A stretch of DNA of 40,974 nucleotides from assembly GCA_024228355.1 (NCBI GenBank), contig JAAETN010000221.1, positions 1 to 40,974 of the forward strand, given 5' to 3'. Position 1 is the stretch's first letter, and each line of letters opens with the position of its first letter. The notes beneath the pieces are model-generated. The model was not told where the DNA came from, did not search any database, and saw only the letters and a list, made by a program, of their open reading frames with translations. Of this stretch, positions 19,940-28,746 are shown piece by piece. A program made the position numbers and the translations under genes. Source of the DNA: Maribacter sp. Lineage in GTDB: Bacteria > Bacteroidota > Bacteroidia > Flavobacteriales > Flavobacteriaceae.

Positions 19940-21286
19940 TTATTGTCTTCGTCCACCACTTCTACCTGAAGATGACCTTCCGCTAGAAGATGATCTTGAA
20001 GATCCGCCAGAACTTCTTGCACTACTGCCCGAGCTTCTTGAGCTACTACCAGAACTTCTATAGCTGCCGCTACTTCTGCCTGAGCTTCTACTTCCTGAAG
20101 ATCTATAACTGCTACTTCTTGGTGCTGAACTTCTATAGGATTTTGAGCTGCTTCTAGCACTACTTCCAGAACTTCTATAAGCACCACCACTTCGAGTACG
20201 ACTTCCAGAACTTCTGTAGGTCGATGTTCTAGGTGTTGTTGATCTTGTTGTACTTCTACCCGTTGAACCACTTCTGTAGGTACTGGATCTAGGTGAAGAA
20301 CTCCTGTAATATTGATTTGTTCTAGATGAGCTATTGTATCTGGGTGTTGCCCTAGTACTTCTACTTGTCCTGTAGGCTCTATTTTGATCTACACCAACTG
20401 TTCTTCTTGCAGAATTATTACTTCTATAGGTATTTGATCTTCTTGTATTGGCACTACTTCTAGTACTGCCAACCCTTGATGATGTACTATTGCTTCTGTA
20501 TCTAGGTGAAGTACCTCTGGTGTTAACGTTGGACCTTCCCCTTAGATTTCTTGCTGCGCTGTTATTGGCAATTGTATTGGTATTGTAATAACCTCTTCTG
20601 CTCCTATTATAGGCGTAGTTGTTATAGTTGCCATACCGGCCATAATACCTGTTTCCATAATAACCATTATAGTATCTATTGCCATAATAACCATAACCAT
20701 AACCATAGCCATATCCGTAGTAAGGATAATACCAAGGATTGTAACCGTGGTAACCATAGCCATAAGGATAGCCATAATAACCATAACCATACCCTCGATA
20801 CCAAGGATTGTAATAGCCACCGTAACCCCAATAATTCCAGCTATTGTAAAACCAAGGAGAGGCATAGCCATATCCTATTCCACCATAAATATTAATACTT
20901 ACATCCGTAGCATTATCTCCCCAACCACCATAACCTTCATAATCATTTTCGGGTTTATAATAATCGGTTAATTCACCTTTTTGAGGAATACTATCATATT
21001 CAGACTCACTGGAATACGAATCTACATCAGTGAACACTTCACTATCCAATATTTCTCCATATTCATCGGCCTTTTGTCCAAAGTAATCGGAGTATTGGTC
21101 GTGTTCTTTTTTCTTCTTTACCTGTTGCGGTGCTTTTTCAACAACACGAACGTTCTCACTTTCGTAAATACCATCATTATCGTAATATGATGCTTGTTGG
21201 TAAGAACCACAGGAAACGCCTAAAATGCCTGATAAGACAAGAAGGGTCGCAGTGCGAATTCTTGAGAGGGGTAGAGAATGTATCAT
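19940..21286 (-). CDS. Tyr/Gly-rich and Ser/Arg-rich repeat lipoprotein, function unknown
   Basis: A 448-residue protein in three parts. A signal peptide ends in a lipobox GVSC (Cys26). An acidic and Tyr-containing linker runs to about 125. Residues 128-225 are extremely rich in Tyr and Gly (repeated YGYG, NRYYNGYYGNRYYG), and residues 226-448 are almost only Ser, Arg, Thr and Gly with repeated YRSSGS units. The DNA shows matching short tandem repeats, so several long shadow frames appear on both strands. It is divergent from proS and upstream of the porin gene. I recall similar low-complexity proteins beside proS in flavobacteria, but none with a known role. The strongly basic tail could bind nucleic acid or acidic polysaccharide at the surface; this is inference. 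Confidence 0.75.
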   Translation of the reverse strand: MIHSLPLSRIRTATLLVLSGILGVSCGSYQQASYYDNDGIYESENVRVVEKAPQQVKKKKEHDQYSDYFGQKADEYGEILDSEVFTDVDSYSSESEYDSIPQKGELTDYYKPENDYEGYGGWGDNATDVSINIYGGIGYGYASPWFYNSWNYWGYGGYYNPWYRGYGYGYYGYPYGYGYHGYNPWYYPYYGYGYGYGYGYYGNRYYNGYYGNRYYGRYGNYNNYAYNRSRRGYYNTNTIANNSAARNLRGRSNVNTRGTSPRYRSNSTSSRVGSTRSSANTRRSNTYRSNNSARRTVGVDQNRAYRTSRSTRATPRYNSSSRTNQYYRSSSPRSSTYRSGSTGRSTTRSTTPRTSTYRSSGSRTRSGGAYRSSGSSARSSSKSYRSSAPRSSSYRSSGSRSSGRSSGSYRSSGSSSRSSGSSARSSGGSSRSSSSGRSSSGRSGGRRQ

Positions 21287-21381
21287 CGTTTCAAATTTTA
21301 TTGTTGAACATTTTAAAAATAGTTAGTTTTACCGAACTATTTTGATAACATTAACACAAGTTTTGTGCCAAACTACGCATA

Positions 21382-22857
21382 ATGGGTAAAAATTTAACGA
21401 AGAGAAGTGAGGATTATTCCAAATGGTACAACGAGCTCGTTGTAAAGGCCGATTTAGCTGAAAATTCTGGGGTTCGCGGGTGTATGGTCATCAAACCGTA
21501 TGGATTCGCCATTTGGGAAAAAATGCAAGCCGGATTGGATAAAATGTTTAAGGAAACCGGGCATGAAAACGCCTATTTTCCACTGTTCATTCCCAAGTCT
21601 TATTTAAGCAAGGAAGCTAGTCATGTTGAAGGCTTCGCCAAGGAGTGCGCCGTAGTTACCCATTATAGATTGAAAAATGCCGAGGATGGTAGTGGAATCA
21701 TTGTAGACCCCAATGCAAAATTAGAGGAAGAGCTTATTGTAAGGCCTACTTCGGAAACCATAATCTGGGATACCTTTAGAAAATGGATCCAGTCTTATCG
21801 TGATTTACCTTTGTTGATCAATCAATGGGCGAATGTGGTTCGTTGGGAAATGCGAACGCGACTTTTTTTACGTACTACTGAGTTTTTATGGCAAGAGGGC
21901 CATACAGCCCATGTCACTGAAAAAGAGGCCATTGATGAAGCGGAAACAATTTTGCACCTCTACGCCGACTTTGCCGAAAACCATATGGCGGTTCCCGTTA
22001 TTAAGGGTGTAAAAACTGAAAGTGAACGCTTTGCCGGGGCTGTTGAGACCTATTGCATTGAGGCTTTAATGCAAGATGGCAAAGCATTGCAAGCTGGAAC
22101 CTCACACTTTTTAGGGCAGAATTTTGCCAAGGCCTTTGATGTAAAATTTGCTTCCAAGGAAGGTAAACAGGAATATGTTTGGGCGACTTCCTGGGGAGTG
22201 TCAACTCGTTTGATGGGAGCCTTGATCATGACCCATAGCGATGATAACGGCTTGGTTTTACCTCCAAAATTAGCACCTATCCAAGTTGTTATTGTGCCAA
22301 TTTATAAAGGTCTTGAGCAATTGGATGCCATTTCAGAAAAAGTGGATCCTTTGGTAAAGGAATTAAGGGCAAAGGGTTATTCGGTGAAATTCGATAATAG
22401 GGATACCCATAAACCTGGTTTTAAATTCAACGAATATGAGTTGAAAGGGGTTCCTGTTCGTTTGGCTATTGGTCAACGTGATATGGAAAACGGCACCTAT
22501 GAGGTGGCACGACGGGATACACTTGAGAAGGAAACCGTTCCTATGGATGAGGTGGTGTCCAAAATCGAATTTTTAATGGAGGATATTCAGAAGAATATTT
22601 ATACTAAGGCTTTCGAGTACAGACAGGCACATATTACTGAGGTTGATTCTTATGAAGAATTTAAAAAGGTGTTGGAGGCTAAAGGTGGATTCATAGCCGC
22701 CCATTGGGATGGTACCATTGCAACAGAAGACAGGATAAAAGAAGAAACCAAGGCTACTATTCGTTGTATTCCATTTGAATCCACTGCGGTTGAAGGTAAG
22801 TGTATGGTAACCGGTGAGCCTTCTAAACAAAGGGTGTTATTTGCTAAGGCCTATTAA
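21382..22857 (+). CDS. proS: Prolyl-tRNA synthetase, type 3 (archaeal/eukaryotic-like)
   Basis: Class II synthetase that charges tRNA-Pro. At 491 residues it lacks the inserted editing domain of the long bacterial form. It instead has the ProS type 3 layout: an N-terminal [16 protein letters not shown], the class II motifs RPTSET at 121-126 and [15 protein letters not shown]-like sequence at 154-168 with QEGHTAH, an anticodon-binding domain (VVIVPIYKG to [10 protein letters not shown]) and a C-terminal domain with Cys residues ([14 protein letters not shown]) that ends in Tyr, as typical of the type. The start follows a divergent spacer of 95 bp. No terminator is obvious downstream. Confidence 0.95.
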   Translation: MGKNLTKRSEDYSKWYNELVVKADLAENSGVRGCMVIKPYGFAIWEKMQAGLDKMFKETGHENAYFPLFIPKSYLSKEASHVEGFAKECAVVTHYRLKNAEDGSGIIVDPNAKLEEELIVRPTSETIIWDTFRKWIQSYRDLPLLINQWANVVRWEMRTRLFLRTTEFLWQEGHTAHVTEKEAIDEAETILHLYADFAENHMAVPVIKGVKTESERFAGAVETYCIEALMQDGKALQAGTSHFLGQNFAKAFDVKFASKEGKQEYVWATSWGVSTRLMGALIMTHSDDNGLVLPPKLAPIQVVIVPIYKGLEQLDAISEKVDPLVKELRAKGYSVKFDNRDTHKPGFKFNEYELKGVPVRLAIGQRDMENGTYEVARRDTLEKETVPMDEVVSKIEFLMEDIQKNIYTKAFEYRQAHITEVDSYEEFKKVLEAKGGFIAAHWDGTIATEDRIKEETKATIRCIPFESTAVEGKCMVTGEPSKQRVLFAKAY

Positions 22858-22977
22858 GGTTTGGAGTGAACGTATTAAATAACAAGGAACAACAGGTTTT
22901 CCTATCCAAAGATTAGGAGCTACCCTATACAAAGAAAACGTATATTTAAGAATCGATAAAAAAATAATAGTCAGGTG

Positions 22978-23007
22978 TTGCGATAGTTAAAAATAATTGT
23001 ATTTTTG
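22978..23007 (+). promoter_or_regulatory. Promoter of tRNA-Glu
   Basis: TTG at 22978-22980 and TATTTTTG at 23000-23007 are 19 bp apart, an exact match to the Bacteroidota -33/-7 arrangement. The tRNA begins 25 bp downstream. rpsT may be read from the same promoter. Confidence 0.7.
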
Positions 23008-23031
23008 CATCCGCATTTTGTGCAAAGTAAT

Positions 23032-23103
23032 GGTCCGTTCGTCTAGGGGTTAGGACGCCAGGTTTTCATCCTGGTAACAGGGGTTCGATTCCCCTACGGA
23101 CTA
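23032..23103 (+). tRNA. tRNA-Glu (anticodon TTC)
   Basis: A full cloverleaf can be drawn. The acceptor is GGTCCGT paired with ACGGACT, ending in a G-U pair, with A73. The D arm contains TAGGGGTTA, and the anticodon stem CCAGG/CCTGG encloses TTTTCAT with anticodon TTC. The T arm is AGGGG TTCGATT CCCCT. CCA is not encoded. Confidence 0.95.
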
Positions 23104-23176
23104 CAAAAAAATATAAATTATCAATTGAAAATTAGTATTGGTTTTAAGTATCAATTTTCACTTTTAAAATTAAATA

Positions 23177-23428
23177 ATGGCAAATCACAAGTCAGCATTA
23201 AAGAGAATTAGAAGAAACGAGGCAGTTCGTTTGCGTAACAGATACCAGCATAAAACAACTCGTAATGCGATTAAGAAATTACGTGGTGAGGAGAAGAAAA
23301 AAGATGCAGAGAAAATGTTGCCTGAGGTTGTTAGTATGATCGACAGATTGGCAAAGCGCAATATCATACATGCTAACAAAGCCGCTAACCTAAAGAGCAA
23401 GTTAACGAAGCACATAGCTACTTTGTAA
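23177..23428 (+). CDS. rpsT: 30S ribosomal protein S20
   Basis: An 83-residue, strongly basic, helical protein that binds 16S rRNA early in small-subunit assembly. The opening MANHKSALKRIRRNE is the family signature, and NRYQHKTTRNAIKKLR and the C-terminal NIIHANKAANLKSKLTKH match the conserved helices. The usual length is 83-90 residues. It follows tRNA-Glu by 73 bp with no separate convincing promoter and ends at a strong hairpin terminator. Confidence 0.96.
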   Translation: MANHKSALKRIRRNEAVRLRNRYQHKTTRNAIKKLRGEEKKKDAEKMLPEVVSMIDRLAKRNIIHANKAANLKSKLTKHIATL

Positions 23429-23451
23429 TACCCTTGTTCACATTATATACG

Positions 23452-23483
23452 AAGCCCTGACCTTAACGGTCAGGGCTTTTTTG
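23452..23483 (+). terminator. Terminator after rpsT
   Basis: An 11-bp perfect stem AAGCCCTGACC / GGTCAGGGCTT with a 5-nt loop is followed by a T-run. It lies at the convergent junction with the next minus-strand gene. Confidence 0.9.
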
Positions 23484-23485
23484 TT

Positions 23486-24211
23486 TTACATATCCTCAGT
23501 TGGCTGAACTCGCTTCATGAACACAAAACCTAGGATAATGCAAGAATACATGACGGCAATTAATAAGTGGAGTGTTCTTCTAATATATAGTTTTTGGTAT
23601 AGTTCATAGTCAAAATTTCCTATGAACAAAATAACGGGATAAAAGATATAAAAAATCAAGAATCCCATACTGATCCAAAATAACAAGTCCTGATGAGCGG
23701 GGCTTTGTTTGTTTGACCTTAATTGTTTAAAATAAAAAAGGATACAGATAATCAAGACAATTGAACCAAGGGATGATGCCCATATTTGGGGGAAAAGAAT
23801 AAAATCCTGAAAAAACGGATTAATAAAGCTGATTAGGATAAAGAGCAATGCACCCCATTTTATCACATTTTTGAATGGTTTATGGGTGATTGTGTTCCAA
23901 TAAACATAAAAGAAGAAGAGGAAAAATATAATATCAAAAACATTGAATATCAGGTTATTGTAATACGAATAACCATCAATGTAAACTATTTGTATATCCT
24001 CAAAATCCCTGATCATTAGACCAAGAACCTCTGTGATCAATGTATAGCCAATGAGTATAGGCAAGTATTTTAAAACGGTGTCGAAATATTTTTTATAGCT
24101 AATAATTGATAAAAGCAAAGCCAAGGCGTAGAAAGCCAAGAAATAGTTGTTGAAAAGAAAGCCTTCAAATTCATTGCCCATGTTTACCTTTTTAAATTTT
24201 AAAATATCCAA
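23486..24211 (-). CDS. Multi-pass membrane protein, paralogue A, unknown function
   Basis: A 241-residue protein made almost entirely of hydrophobic helices, about seven spans, with a short basic-acidic tail (MKRVQPTEDM). I do not recognise a named family. It shares most of its length with the next gene upstream: FLAFYALALLLSI / YKKYFDTVLKYLPILIGYTLI, IVYIDGYSYYN, NPFFQDFILFPQ, and the last span with LYQKLYIRRTLHLLIAVMY. A conserved DGY in a loop and FFQD after a span are the only polar motifs. It is the third gene of a minus-strand unit with a lipoprotein and its paralogue, 22 bp apart. A sensor or transporter cannot be told apart. Confidence 0.7.
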   Translation of the reverse strand: MDILKFKKVNMGNEFEGFLFNNYFLAFYALALLLSIISYKKYFDTVLKYLPILIGYTLITEVLGLMIRDFEDIQIVYIDGYSYYNNLIFNVFDIIFFLFFFYVYWNTITHKPFKNVIKWGALLFILISFINPFFQDFILFPQIWASSLGSIVLIICILFYFKQLRSNKQSPAHQDLLFWISMGFLIFYIFYPVILFIGNFDYELYQKLYIRRTLHLLIAVMYSCIILGFVFMKRVQPTEDM

Positions 24212-24233
24212 ATAATTTCATCAGGACATTTTT

Positions 24234-24926
24234 TTAATCCTCCTTAGGTCTGATTCGTCTCATGAGTACAAATCCGATAATAAAGCAGCCATACATAAGA
24301 GCGATCAAAAGATAATGTAATTGTCGTACATATAGTTTTTGGTATAGCTCGTAATTAAAATAACCTGTGGTCAATATAAAAGGGTAGAAAGAGTAGAAAA
24401 GCAATAGTCCCAAACTGATCCAAAATAATAAGTTTCGATGGTTTGGGATATTTGATTTCGATTTAATTTCTTTGAAATATAAAATAGTACACATGACCAA
24501 GATAATCGATCCGACAGATGAACCTAACATTTGGGGAAATAGCATAGCATCTTGAAAAAACGGGTTTACCACACTGCAAATAATGAATAATACTGCACCA
24601 TATTTAATCCATTTTTTAAATCTGGGAACCGAAATCACGCTCCAAAAAACGTAGAAGAAGTATAGAAAAAAAATAATTTCAAAGAAATTAAGTATTAAAC
24701 TGTTATACGAAGCATACCCGTCTAGGTACACAATTTGAAAATGATCATTTTCCGCAATAAGGCCGCCAAGTATTTCTGAGATTAAAGTGTATCCAATTAA
24801 TATTGGTAAATATTTCAGGAAAGAGTCAAAATAGAACTTGTACCTCACTAAAGAGAAAAACATTGCAACACCATAAACTACAATAAAGTAGTAATTTTTA
24901 AGAAACCCAAGAATTCCTATTTCCAT
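24234..24926 (-). CDS. Multi-pass membrane protein, paralogue B, unknown function
   Basis: A 230-residue protein with about seven spans and a tandem paralogue of the gene downstream. The shared segments are KYLPILIGYTLISE, QIVYLDGYASYN, NPFFQDAMLFPQ, LLFWISLGLLLFYSFYPF and YELYQKLYVRQLHYLLIALMYG. The C-terminal tail RRIRPKED is positively charged, which suggests a cytoplasmic end. No transport or kinase motif is visible. It lies 18 bp after the lipoprotein gene and 22 bp before paralogue A, so the three are very likely co-transcribed. Confidence 0.7.
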   Translation of the reverse strand: MEIGILGFLKNYYFIVVYGVAMFFSLVRYKFYFDSFLKYLPILIGYTLISEILGGLIAENDHFQIVYLDGYASYNSLILNFFEIIFFLYFFYVFWSVISVPRFKKWIKYGAVLFIICSVVNPFFQDAMLFPQMLGSSVGSIILVMCTILYFKEIKSKSNIPNHRNLLFWISLGLLLFYSFYPFILTTGYFNYELYQKLYVRQLHYLLIALMYGCFIIGFVLMRRIRPKED

Positions 24927-24944
24927 AGTTAATTGGATGAGGTT

Positions 24945-25682
24945 TTATTCCTCATGATAGGGCGGTGGAACACCTGTTCCTCTATTCATGGTAAGACTCT
25001 GTCTGCCATTAGCAGGAAGTACCACCGCACTGTTCGTCTTAGAAAGGCTGGGGGCAAACGATGCATATGCTTTATTTTCTTCAGTAGTGGTTGCTCCCAT
25101 ACCTGATTTCACAGGTCCAAAATTATCGCCCAATAATACCGGCTTCGGGTTTTGTGGATCCGAATCATCTATATAAAATATGTATTCCCTATTGTCCTTT
25201 TTAAGGGCAGGTGAAATCATGATCGAGTTCTGTCTGGGATGTATGTTTTTATCGTCTTCCGAATAATTCGAAAAATAAAACCGAAGGGTCGAAATATCTA
25301 CATTAGCGGCTTCTGCCTGCTGTTCGATAAATTTCATATAGTTCTGAATGGTCTTGTAATCATAATACACATACCTGGCTACATCGAACTTGGCGGGACC
25401 TTCATCGGCTTTGTTCTGCTCCTGGTTCTTTTGCCTTTGCTGCATTTTATCATCAATACCGCTACGATTGATGGAATCTTCATAGCGCTGGATCAATGGT
25501 ACTCTTCTATCGGCATAGCGATTATACATCTCTTTAGCTTCATCAATTTTGACGATTTGCTCCGGGGCTGGAACAGGGGCTCTCTCTTTTTCCTTTTCTG
25601 CCTTATCAACGCAACTAGTAATACCGAAAACGAAAATGGAAAGGACAACTAAACGTAACAAGAATTTTTTGGATTTGATCAT
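24945..25682 (-). CDS. Putative lipoprotein, function unknown
   Basis: A 245-residue protein with a basic n-region (KSKKFLLR), a hydrophobic helix and a lipobox ITSC at about Cys24. A charged linker rich in Glu, Lys and Pro follows (EKERAPVPAPE), then a helical Gln-rich stretch (DDKMQQRQKNQEQNK). The middle part, VDISTLRFYFSNYSED and REYIFYIDDSD, reads as a small globular alpha/beta domain. The tail is Pro-rich. I do not recognise a named family. It is the first gene of a three-gene unit with two paralogous membrane proteins, so it may work with them at the envelope. Confidence 0.65.
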   Translation of the reverse strand: MIKSKKFLLRLVVLSIFVFGITSCVDKAEKEKERAPVPAPEQIVKIDEAKEMYNRYADRRVPLIQRYEDSINRSGIDDKMQQRQKNQEQNKADEGPAKFDVARYVYYDYKTIQNYMKFIEQQAEAANVDISTLRFYFSNYSEDDKNIHPRQNSIMISPALKKDNREYIFYIDDSDPQNPKPVLLGDNFGPVKSGMGATTTEENKAYASFAPSLSKTNSAVVLPANGRQSLTMNRGTGVPPPYHEE

Positions 25683-25786
25683 AACATAGGTTTTAGGTTA
25701 AAGAATGTTCATGCAAAAAAAACCGGGGGAGAGCATTCTTTGCTTTATAAAGATATTAAAATAACCTTATTTTGTTAAAATTGGTG

Positions 25787-25794
25787 CAAATTTA
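25787..25794 (-). promoter_or_regulatory. Candidate promoter of the lipoprotein/membrane-protein unit, -7 box
   Basis: On the minus strand TAAATTTG fits TAnnTTTG. It lies just beyond the rho terminator and about 105 bp upstream of the lipoprotein start, giving a leader of around 98 nt. Confidence 0.35.
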
Positions 25795-25822
25795 TACCCA
25801 GCTTGTTAGGTAAATTCACAAA

Positions 25823-25855
25823 AAAATCCCAATAGTTATAAACCAATGGGATTTT
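25823..25855 (-). terminator. Terminator after rho
   Basis: A 9-bp stem AAAATCCCA / TGGGATTTT with a 15-nt loop. On the minus strand it continues into seven T, as expected for the end of the rho transcript. Confidence 0.8.
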
Positions 25856-25874
25856 AGACATTATGATTTAAGAG

Positions 25875-27461
25875 CTACTGATTCATTGTCATCAGGAACT
25901 CTTCGTTGTTCTTGGTTTGTTTAATACGTTGTTCAATGAATTCCATGGCTTCTATAGGATTCATATCGGCCAAGTACTTACGTAAAATCCACATGCGCTG
26001 AATGGTACTTTCGTCCAATAGAAGGTCATCTCTACGTGTACTGGAAGAAGTAAGGTCAATTGCAGGGAAGATTCTGCGGTTACTGATCTTACGATCCAAT
26101 TGTAGTTCCATATTACCTGTTCCTTTAAATTCCTCAAAAATAACCTCATCCATTTTAGAACCAGTATCAGTTAAAGCGGTTGCTATGATTGAAAGCGAAC
26201 CACCGCCTTCAATATTACGTGCAGCACCAAAGAATCGTTTTGGCTTGTGTAGCGCATTGGCGTCAACACCACCACTTAATACTTTACCAGAAGCAGGTTG
26301 AACCGTATTATAAGCACGTGCCAATCGTGTAATTGAGTCTAAAAGTATAACAACATCATGACCACATTCGACCAATCGCTTTGCCTTTTCAAGTACAATG
26401 TTGGCAACACGAACATGTTCTGTGGCCTCCTTGTCAAAGGTAGAAGCAACAACTTCGCCTTGAACATTTCGTTGCATATCGGTAACCTCCTCAGGACGTT
26501 CATCTATCAGTAATACTATCAAATATACTTCAGGATGGTTGGCCGCAATTGCATTGGCAATATCCTTCAACAACATTGTTTTTCCCGTTTTGGGTTGTGA
26601 GACGATCATACCCCGTTGTCCTTTTCCAATTGGGGAGAACAAATCAATGATTCGTGTTGATATGCTGGCCTGACGTTCAGAAAGATTGAACTTTTTATCA
26701 GGGAACAATGGCGTTAAATGCTCAAAGGAAACCCTGTCGCGAACCACCTGAGGGTCAATACCATTGATTTTATTCACTTTGATCAATGGGAAGTACTTTT
26801 CACCTTCTTTTGGCGGGCGTACATTTCCTAAAACAGTATCACCAGTTTTTAAACCAAACAATCTAATCTGTGATTGCGAAACATATATATCATCAGGGGA
26901 TGAGAGATAATTATAATCTGAAGATCTTAAAAAACCATAACCATCTTGCATAATGTCAAGTACTCCCTCACTTGCAATAATGCTATCAAATTCAAATTCA
27001 GGTTCTTTGTAACGGTTCTTTAGGTCTTTGTCAAAATTACGTTTATCATGCCCATTTTTTTGATGATGTGGCTTTTTGGGATTTTGGCCTTTGTGTTGTT
27101 GAGGACCTTTCTGATGGTCTTTCTTTATGTTTTGTTTAGGGTTAGGCCTGGGCTTGGGCTTGTTGTCATTCCTTTGATCCCTTTTTACTGGTGCATCTTG
27201 AATGGTAGTAGCTTCTACCTTGGCATTTTCGTTTTTCTTTTCTACGTTAACACGCGCCCTATGTGGTTTGTGTTGTGGCTTTTTCTCTGTTGGCGGAGCC
27301 GCAATCTCTGCAGTTGCCTTAGGATTAGCCGCCTGTAGGTCTAAAATTTGGTAGACCAAATCCAATTTTTTTAAGGTCTTGAATTTTGGGACACTCAATC
27401 CCTTGGCTATTTCCTGTAACTCAGGAAGCTTTTTCGATTTTAAATCTGAAATCTCGAACAT
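25875..27461 (-). CDS. rho: Transcription termination factor Rho
   Basis: Hexameric RNA-dependent ATPase/helicase that ends transcription. At 528 residues it is about 100 longer than E. coli Rho. The extra length is a basic, Pro/Lys/Asn/Gln-rich insert at 46-155, between the helical N-terminal domain (3-45) and the RNA-binding cold-shock-like domain (160-235, [16 protein letters not shown]). The ATPase core is intact, with Walker A KTGKT at 291-295 and Walker [16 protein letters not shown] from 371. The Q- and R-loop region GKVLSGGVD and [20 protein letters not shown], and the terminal [10 protein letters not shown], also fit. Long N-terminal inserts are known in Bacteroidota Rho and may add RNA affinity. 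It is divergent from the DUF4293 gene. Confidence 0.96.
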   Translation of the reverse strand: MFEISDLKSKKLPELQEIAKGLSVPKFKTLKKLDLVYQILDLQAANPKATAEIAAPPTEKKPQHKPHRARVNVEKKNENAKVEATTIQDAPVKRDQRNDNKPKPRPNPKQNIKKDHQKGPQQHKGQNPKKPHHQKNGHDKRNFDKDLKNRYKEPEFEFDSIIASEGVLDIMQDGYGFLRSSDYNYLSSPDDIYVSQSQIRLFGLKTGDTVLGNVRPPKEGEKYFPLIKVNKINGIDPQVVRDRVSFEHLTPLFPDKKFNLSERQASISTRIIDLFSPIGKGQRGMIVSQPKTGKTMLLKDIANAIAANHPEVYLIVLLIDERPEEVTDMQRNVQGEVVASTFDKEATEHVRVANIVLEKAKRLVECGHDVVILLDSITRLARAYNTVQPASGKVLSGGVDANALHKPKRFFGAARNIEGGGSLSIIATALTDTGSKMDEVIFEEFKGTGNMELQLDRKISNRRIFPAIDLTSSSTRRDDLLLDESTIQRMWILRKYLADMNPIEAMEFIEQRIKQTKNNEEFLMTMNQ

Positions 27462-27622
27462 TAAGTATGGTATAAATTATACGTCTTTAGAAAATTAAGA
27501 AGTGTATTGTTATTTGGGTATTACTAGGGAAAGATTCCCCTTATTGGTAAGTGATATAACTAATAACGTAACAATATTACAAATTATTTTCAATAATACA
27601 GGGATATTTTTTAAAAGACACG

Positions 27623-27630
27623 TATTTTTG
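27623..27630 (+). promoter_or_regulatory. Candidate promoter of the DUF4293 gene, -7 box
   Basis: TATTTTTG matches TAnnTTTG, 23 bp before the start codon. No clear -33 element is seen. Confidence 0.5.
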
Positions 27631-27653
27631 CCCTTCGAAACGCGATAAAAGCA

Positions 27654-28064
27654 ATGATTCAAAGAAGGCAGTCGGTTTATTTGTTGATCGTGGTGCTAAT
27701 GACGGCGCTATTACCAATATGGCTGTATCTTTGGACAAACCCAGAAGGAAATCAGGTTTTTGCACAATCAGAAATGGTCGCTATGATCTTATTCTATGCT
27801 TCTGCCGCTCTAGCGCTAATCGCAATTTTCCTGTTTAAGAATAGACAAAATCAATTTGTTGTCAACAGATTGAATATGATATTGAATCTTTTTTTACTAG
27901 GATTTTTCGTTTACCGATCGCTAAACTTATCCGGAGAAACCTTGGTTTCAGAGAAGGGTATTGGGATGTTGATTCCTGTATTTTCTATCGTTTTTTTAGT
28001 TCTGGCCAACAGAGCTATAAAGAAGGATGAAGATCTTGTAAAATCTGTGGATCGTTTGCGTTAA
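27654..28064 (+). CDS. DUF4293 family membrane protein
   Basis: A 136-residue protein with four hydrophobic spans. The opening MIQRRQSVYLLIVVLM and the cytoplasmic tail AIKKDEDLVKSVDRLR are the typical ends of DUF4293 proteins. These are found in Bacteroidota next to rho, and their function is unknown. The segment between spans 1 and 2 (NPEGNQVF) is short and exposed. It is divergent from rho across 192 bp and ends at its own terminator. Confidence 0.85.
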   Translation: MIQRRQSVYLLIVVLMTALLPIWLYLWTNPEGNQVFAQSEMVAMILFYASAALALIAIFLFKNRQNQFVVNRLNMILNLFLLGFFVYRSLNLSGETLVSEKGIGMLIPVFSIVFLVLANRAIKKDEDLVKSVDRLR

Positions 28065-28092
28065 ACCTAACATCTTAGTAGTATTAGTGCGT

Positions 28093-28120
28093 AAACCCTG
28101 ATGGAAGCATCAGGGTTTTT
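28093..28120 (+). terminator. Terminator after the DUF4293 gene
   Basis: An 11-bp perfect stem AAACCCTGATG / CATCAGGGTTT with a GAAG loop ends in a T-run. It also faces the convergent phosphoesterase gene. Confidence 0.85.
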
Positions 28121-28159
28121 ACGTTTTTGAATATTAGGGTATTGTATTAAGACATAAAC

Positions 28160-28654
28160 TTAGCGTTTACCCAACTCAATGACCTCTAGATCTTTGATTT
28201 CCTTACCATCGATTACAAATTGCAACATTGTACGTACGTGATGAAAACCATACTTACCACAGGCACCGGGATTCATATGAAGTAGATCAAGTTTTTTGTC
28301 CCACATGACCTTTAGAATATGGGAATGGCCGCAAATGAACAATTTGGGAGGATTCGCCTTGATTTCATCCTTTACTATGGCATTGTATTTTGGCGGGTAA
28401 CCACCAATGTGGGTAATCCAAACATCAACTCCCTCGCACATGAATCGGTTGTTCAGGGGAAATTCCCTTTGAATAATATGGTCATCAATATTTCCGAAAA
28501 CAGCTTTTAGCGGTTTTATTTTTTCAATTGTATCGACCACTTTTATGTTTCCAATATCTCCCGCATGCCAAACCTCATCTGCTTGCTTGGCATATTTTAA
28601 AATGGCATCATCAATATGGCCATGGGTATCTGAAAGTAGCAATATCTTGGTCAT
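28160..28654 (-). CDS. YfcE/MJ0936-type metallophosphoesterase
   Basis: A 164-residue cytoplasmic phosphodiesterase of the calcineurin-like fold. All metal ligands are visible: Asp9 and His11 in LLSDTHG, Asp33 in HAGDIG, Asn55 in FGNIDD, His82 in ITHIGG, and His110/His112 in CGHSH. NPGACGKYG near 130 is the usual family end motif. Related enzymes hydrolyse phosphodiesters such as bis-p-nitrophenyl phosphate in vitro; the natural substrate is not known. It is a lone minus-strand gene with a 227-bp divergent spacer to truA. Confidence 0.88.
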   Translation of the reverse strand: MTKILLLSDTHGHIDDAILKYAKQADEVWHAGDIGNIKVVDTIEKIKPLKAVFGNIDDHIIQREFPLNNRFMCEGVDVWITHIGGYPPKYNAIVKDEIKANPPKLFICGHSHILKVMWDKKLDLLHMNPGACGKYGFHHVRTMLQFVIDGKEIKDLEVIELGKR

Positions 28655-28714
28655 TTTGTTTGTTATGTTTTAGTTGGTTTAGGTCAGGTTTTTAAAATCA
28701 CAAATGACAAGTAC

Positions 28715-28746
28715 CAAATTCCAAAGGTGATCGTTTTTGGAATTTG
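28715..28746. repeat. Perfect hairpin built from the CAAATTCCAA repeat
   Basis: Arms CAAATTCCAAA (28715-28725) and TTTGGAATTTG (28736-28746) form an 11-bp perfect stem with a 10-nt loop. Both arms carry the intergenic 10-mer also found at 329-338 and 12332-12365. A T-rich stretch follows downstream. Confidence 0.6.

Noticed and set aside
19912-20271. Open frame rich in Val, Glu and Gln on the minus strand
   Set aside because: It is a shadow produced by the biased codons of the Ser/Arg-rich gene in the neighbouring frame, and has no start context or recognisable motif.
19950-20530. Regular short repeats resembling a CRISPR or satellite array
   Set aside because: The repeats follow codon periodicity and encode the Ser/Arg-rich tail of the minus-strand lipoprotein; there are no unique spacers of constant length and no cas genes.
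20551-20971. Two plus-strand open frames over the Tyr/Gly block
   Set aside because: Antisense shadows of repeated Tyr and Gly codons; the composition (His/Asn/Tyr or Ile/Thr) is a by-product of the repeat.
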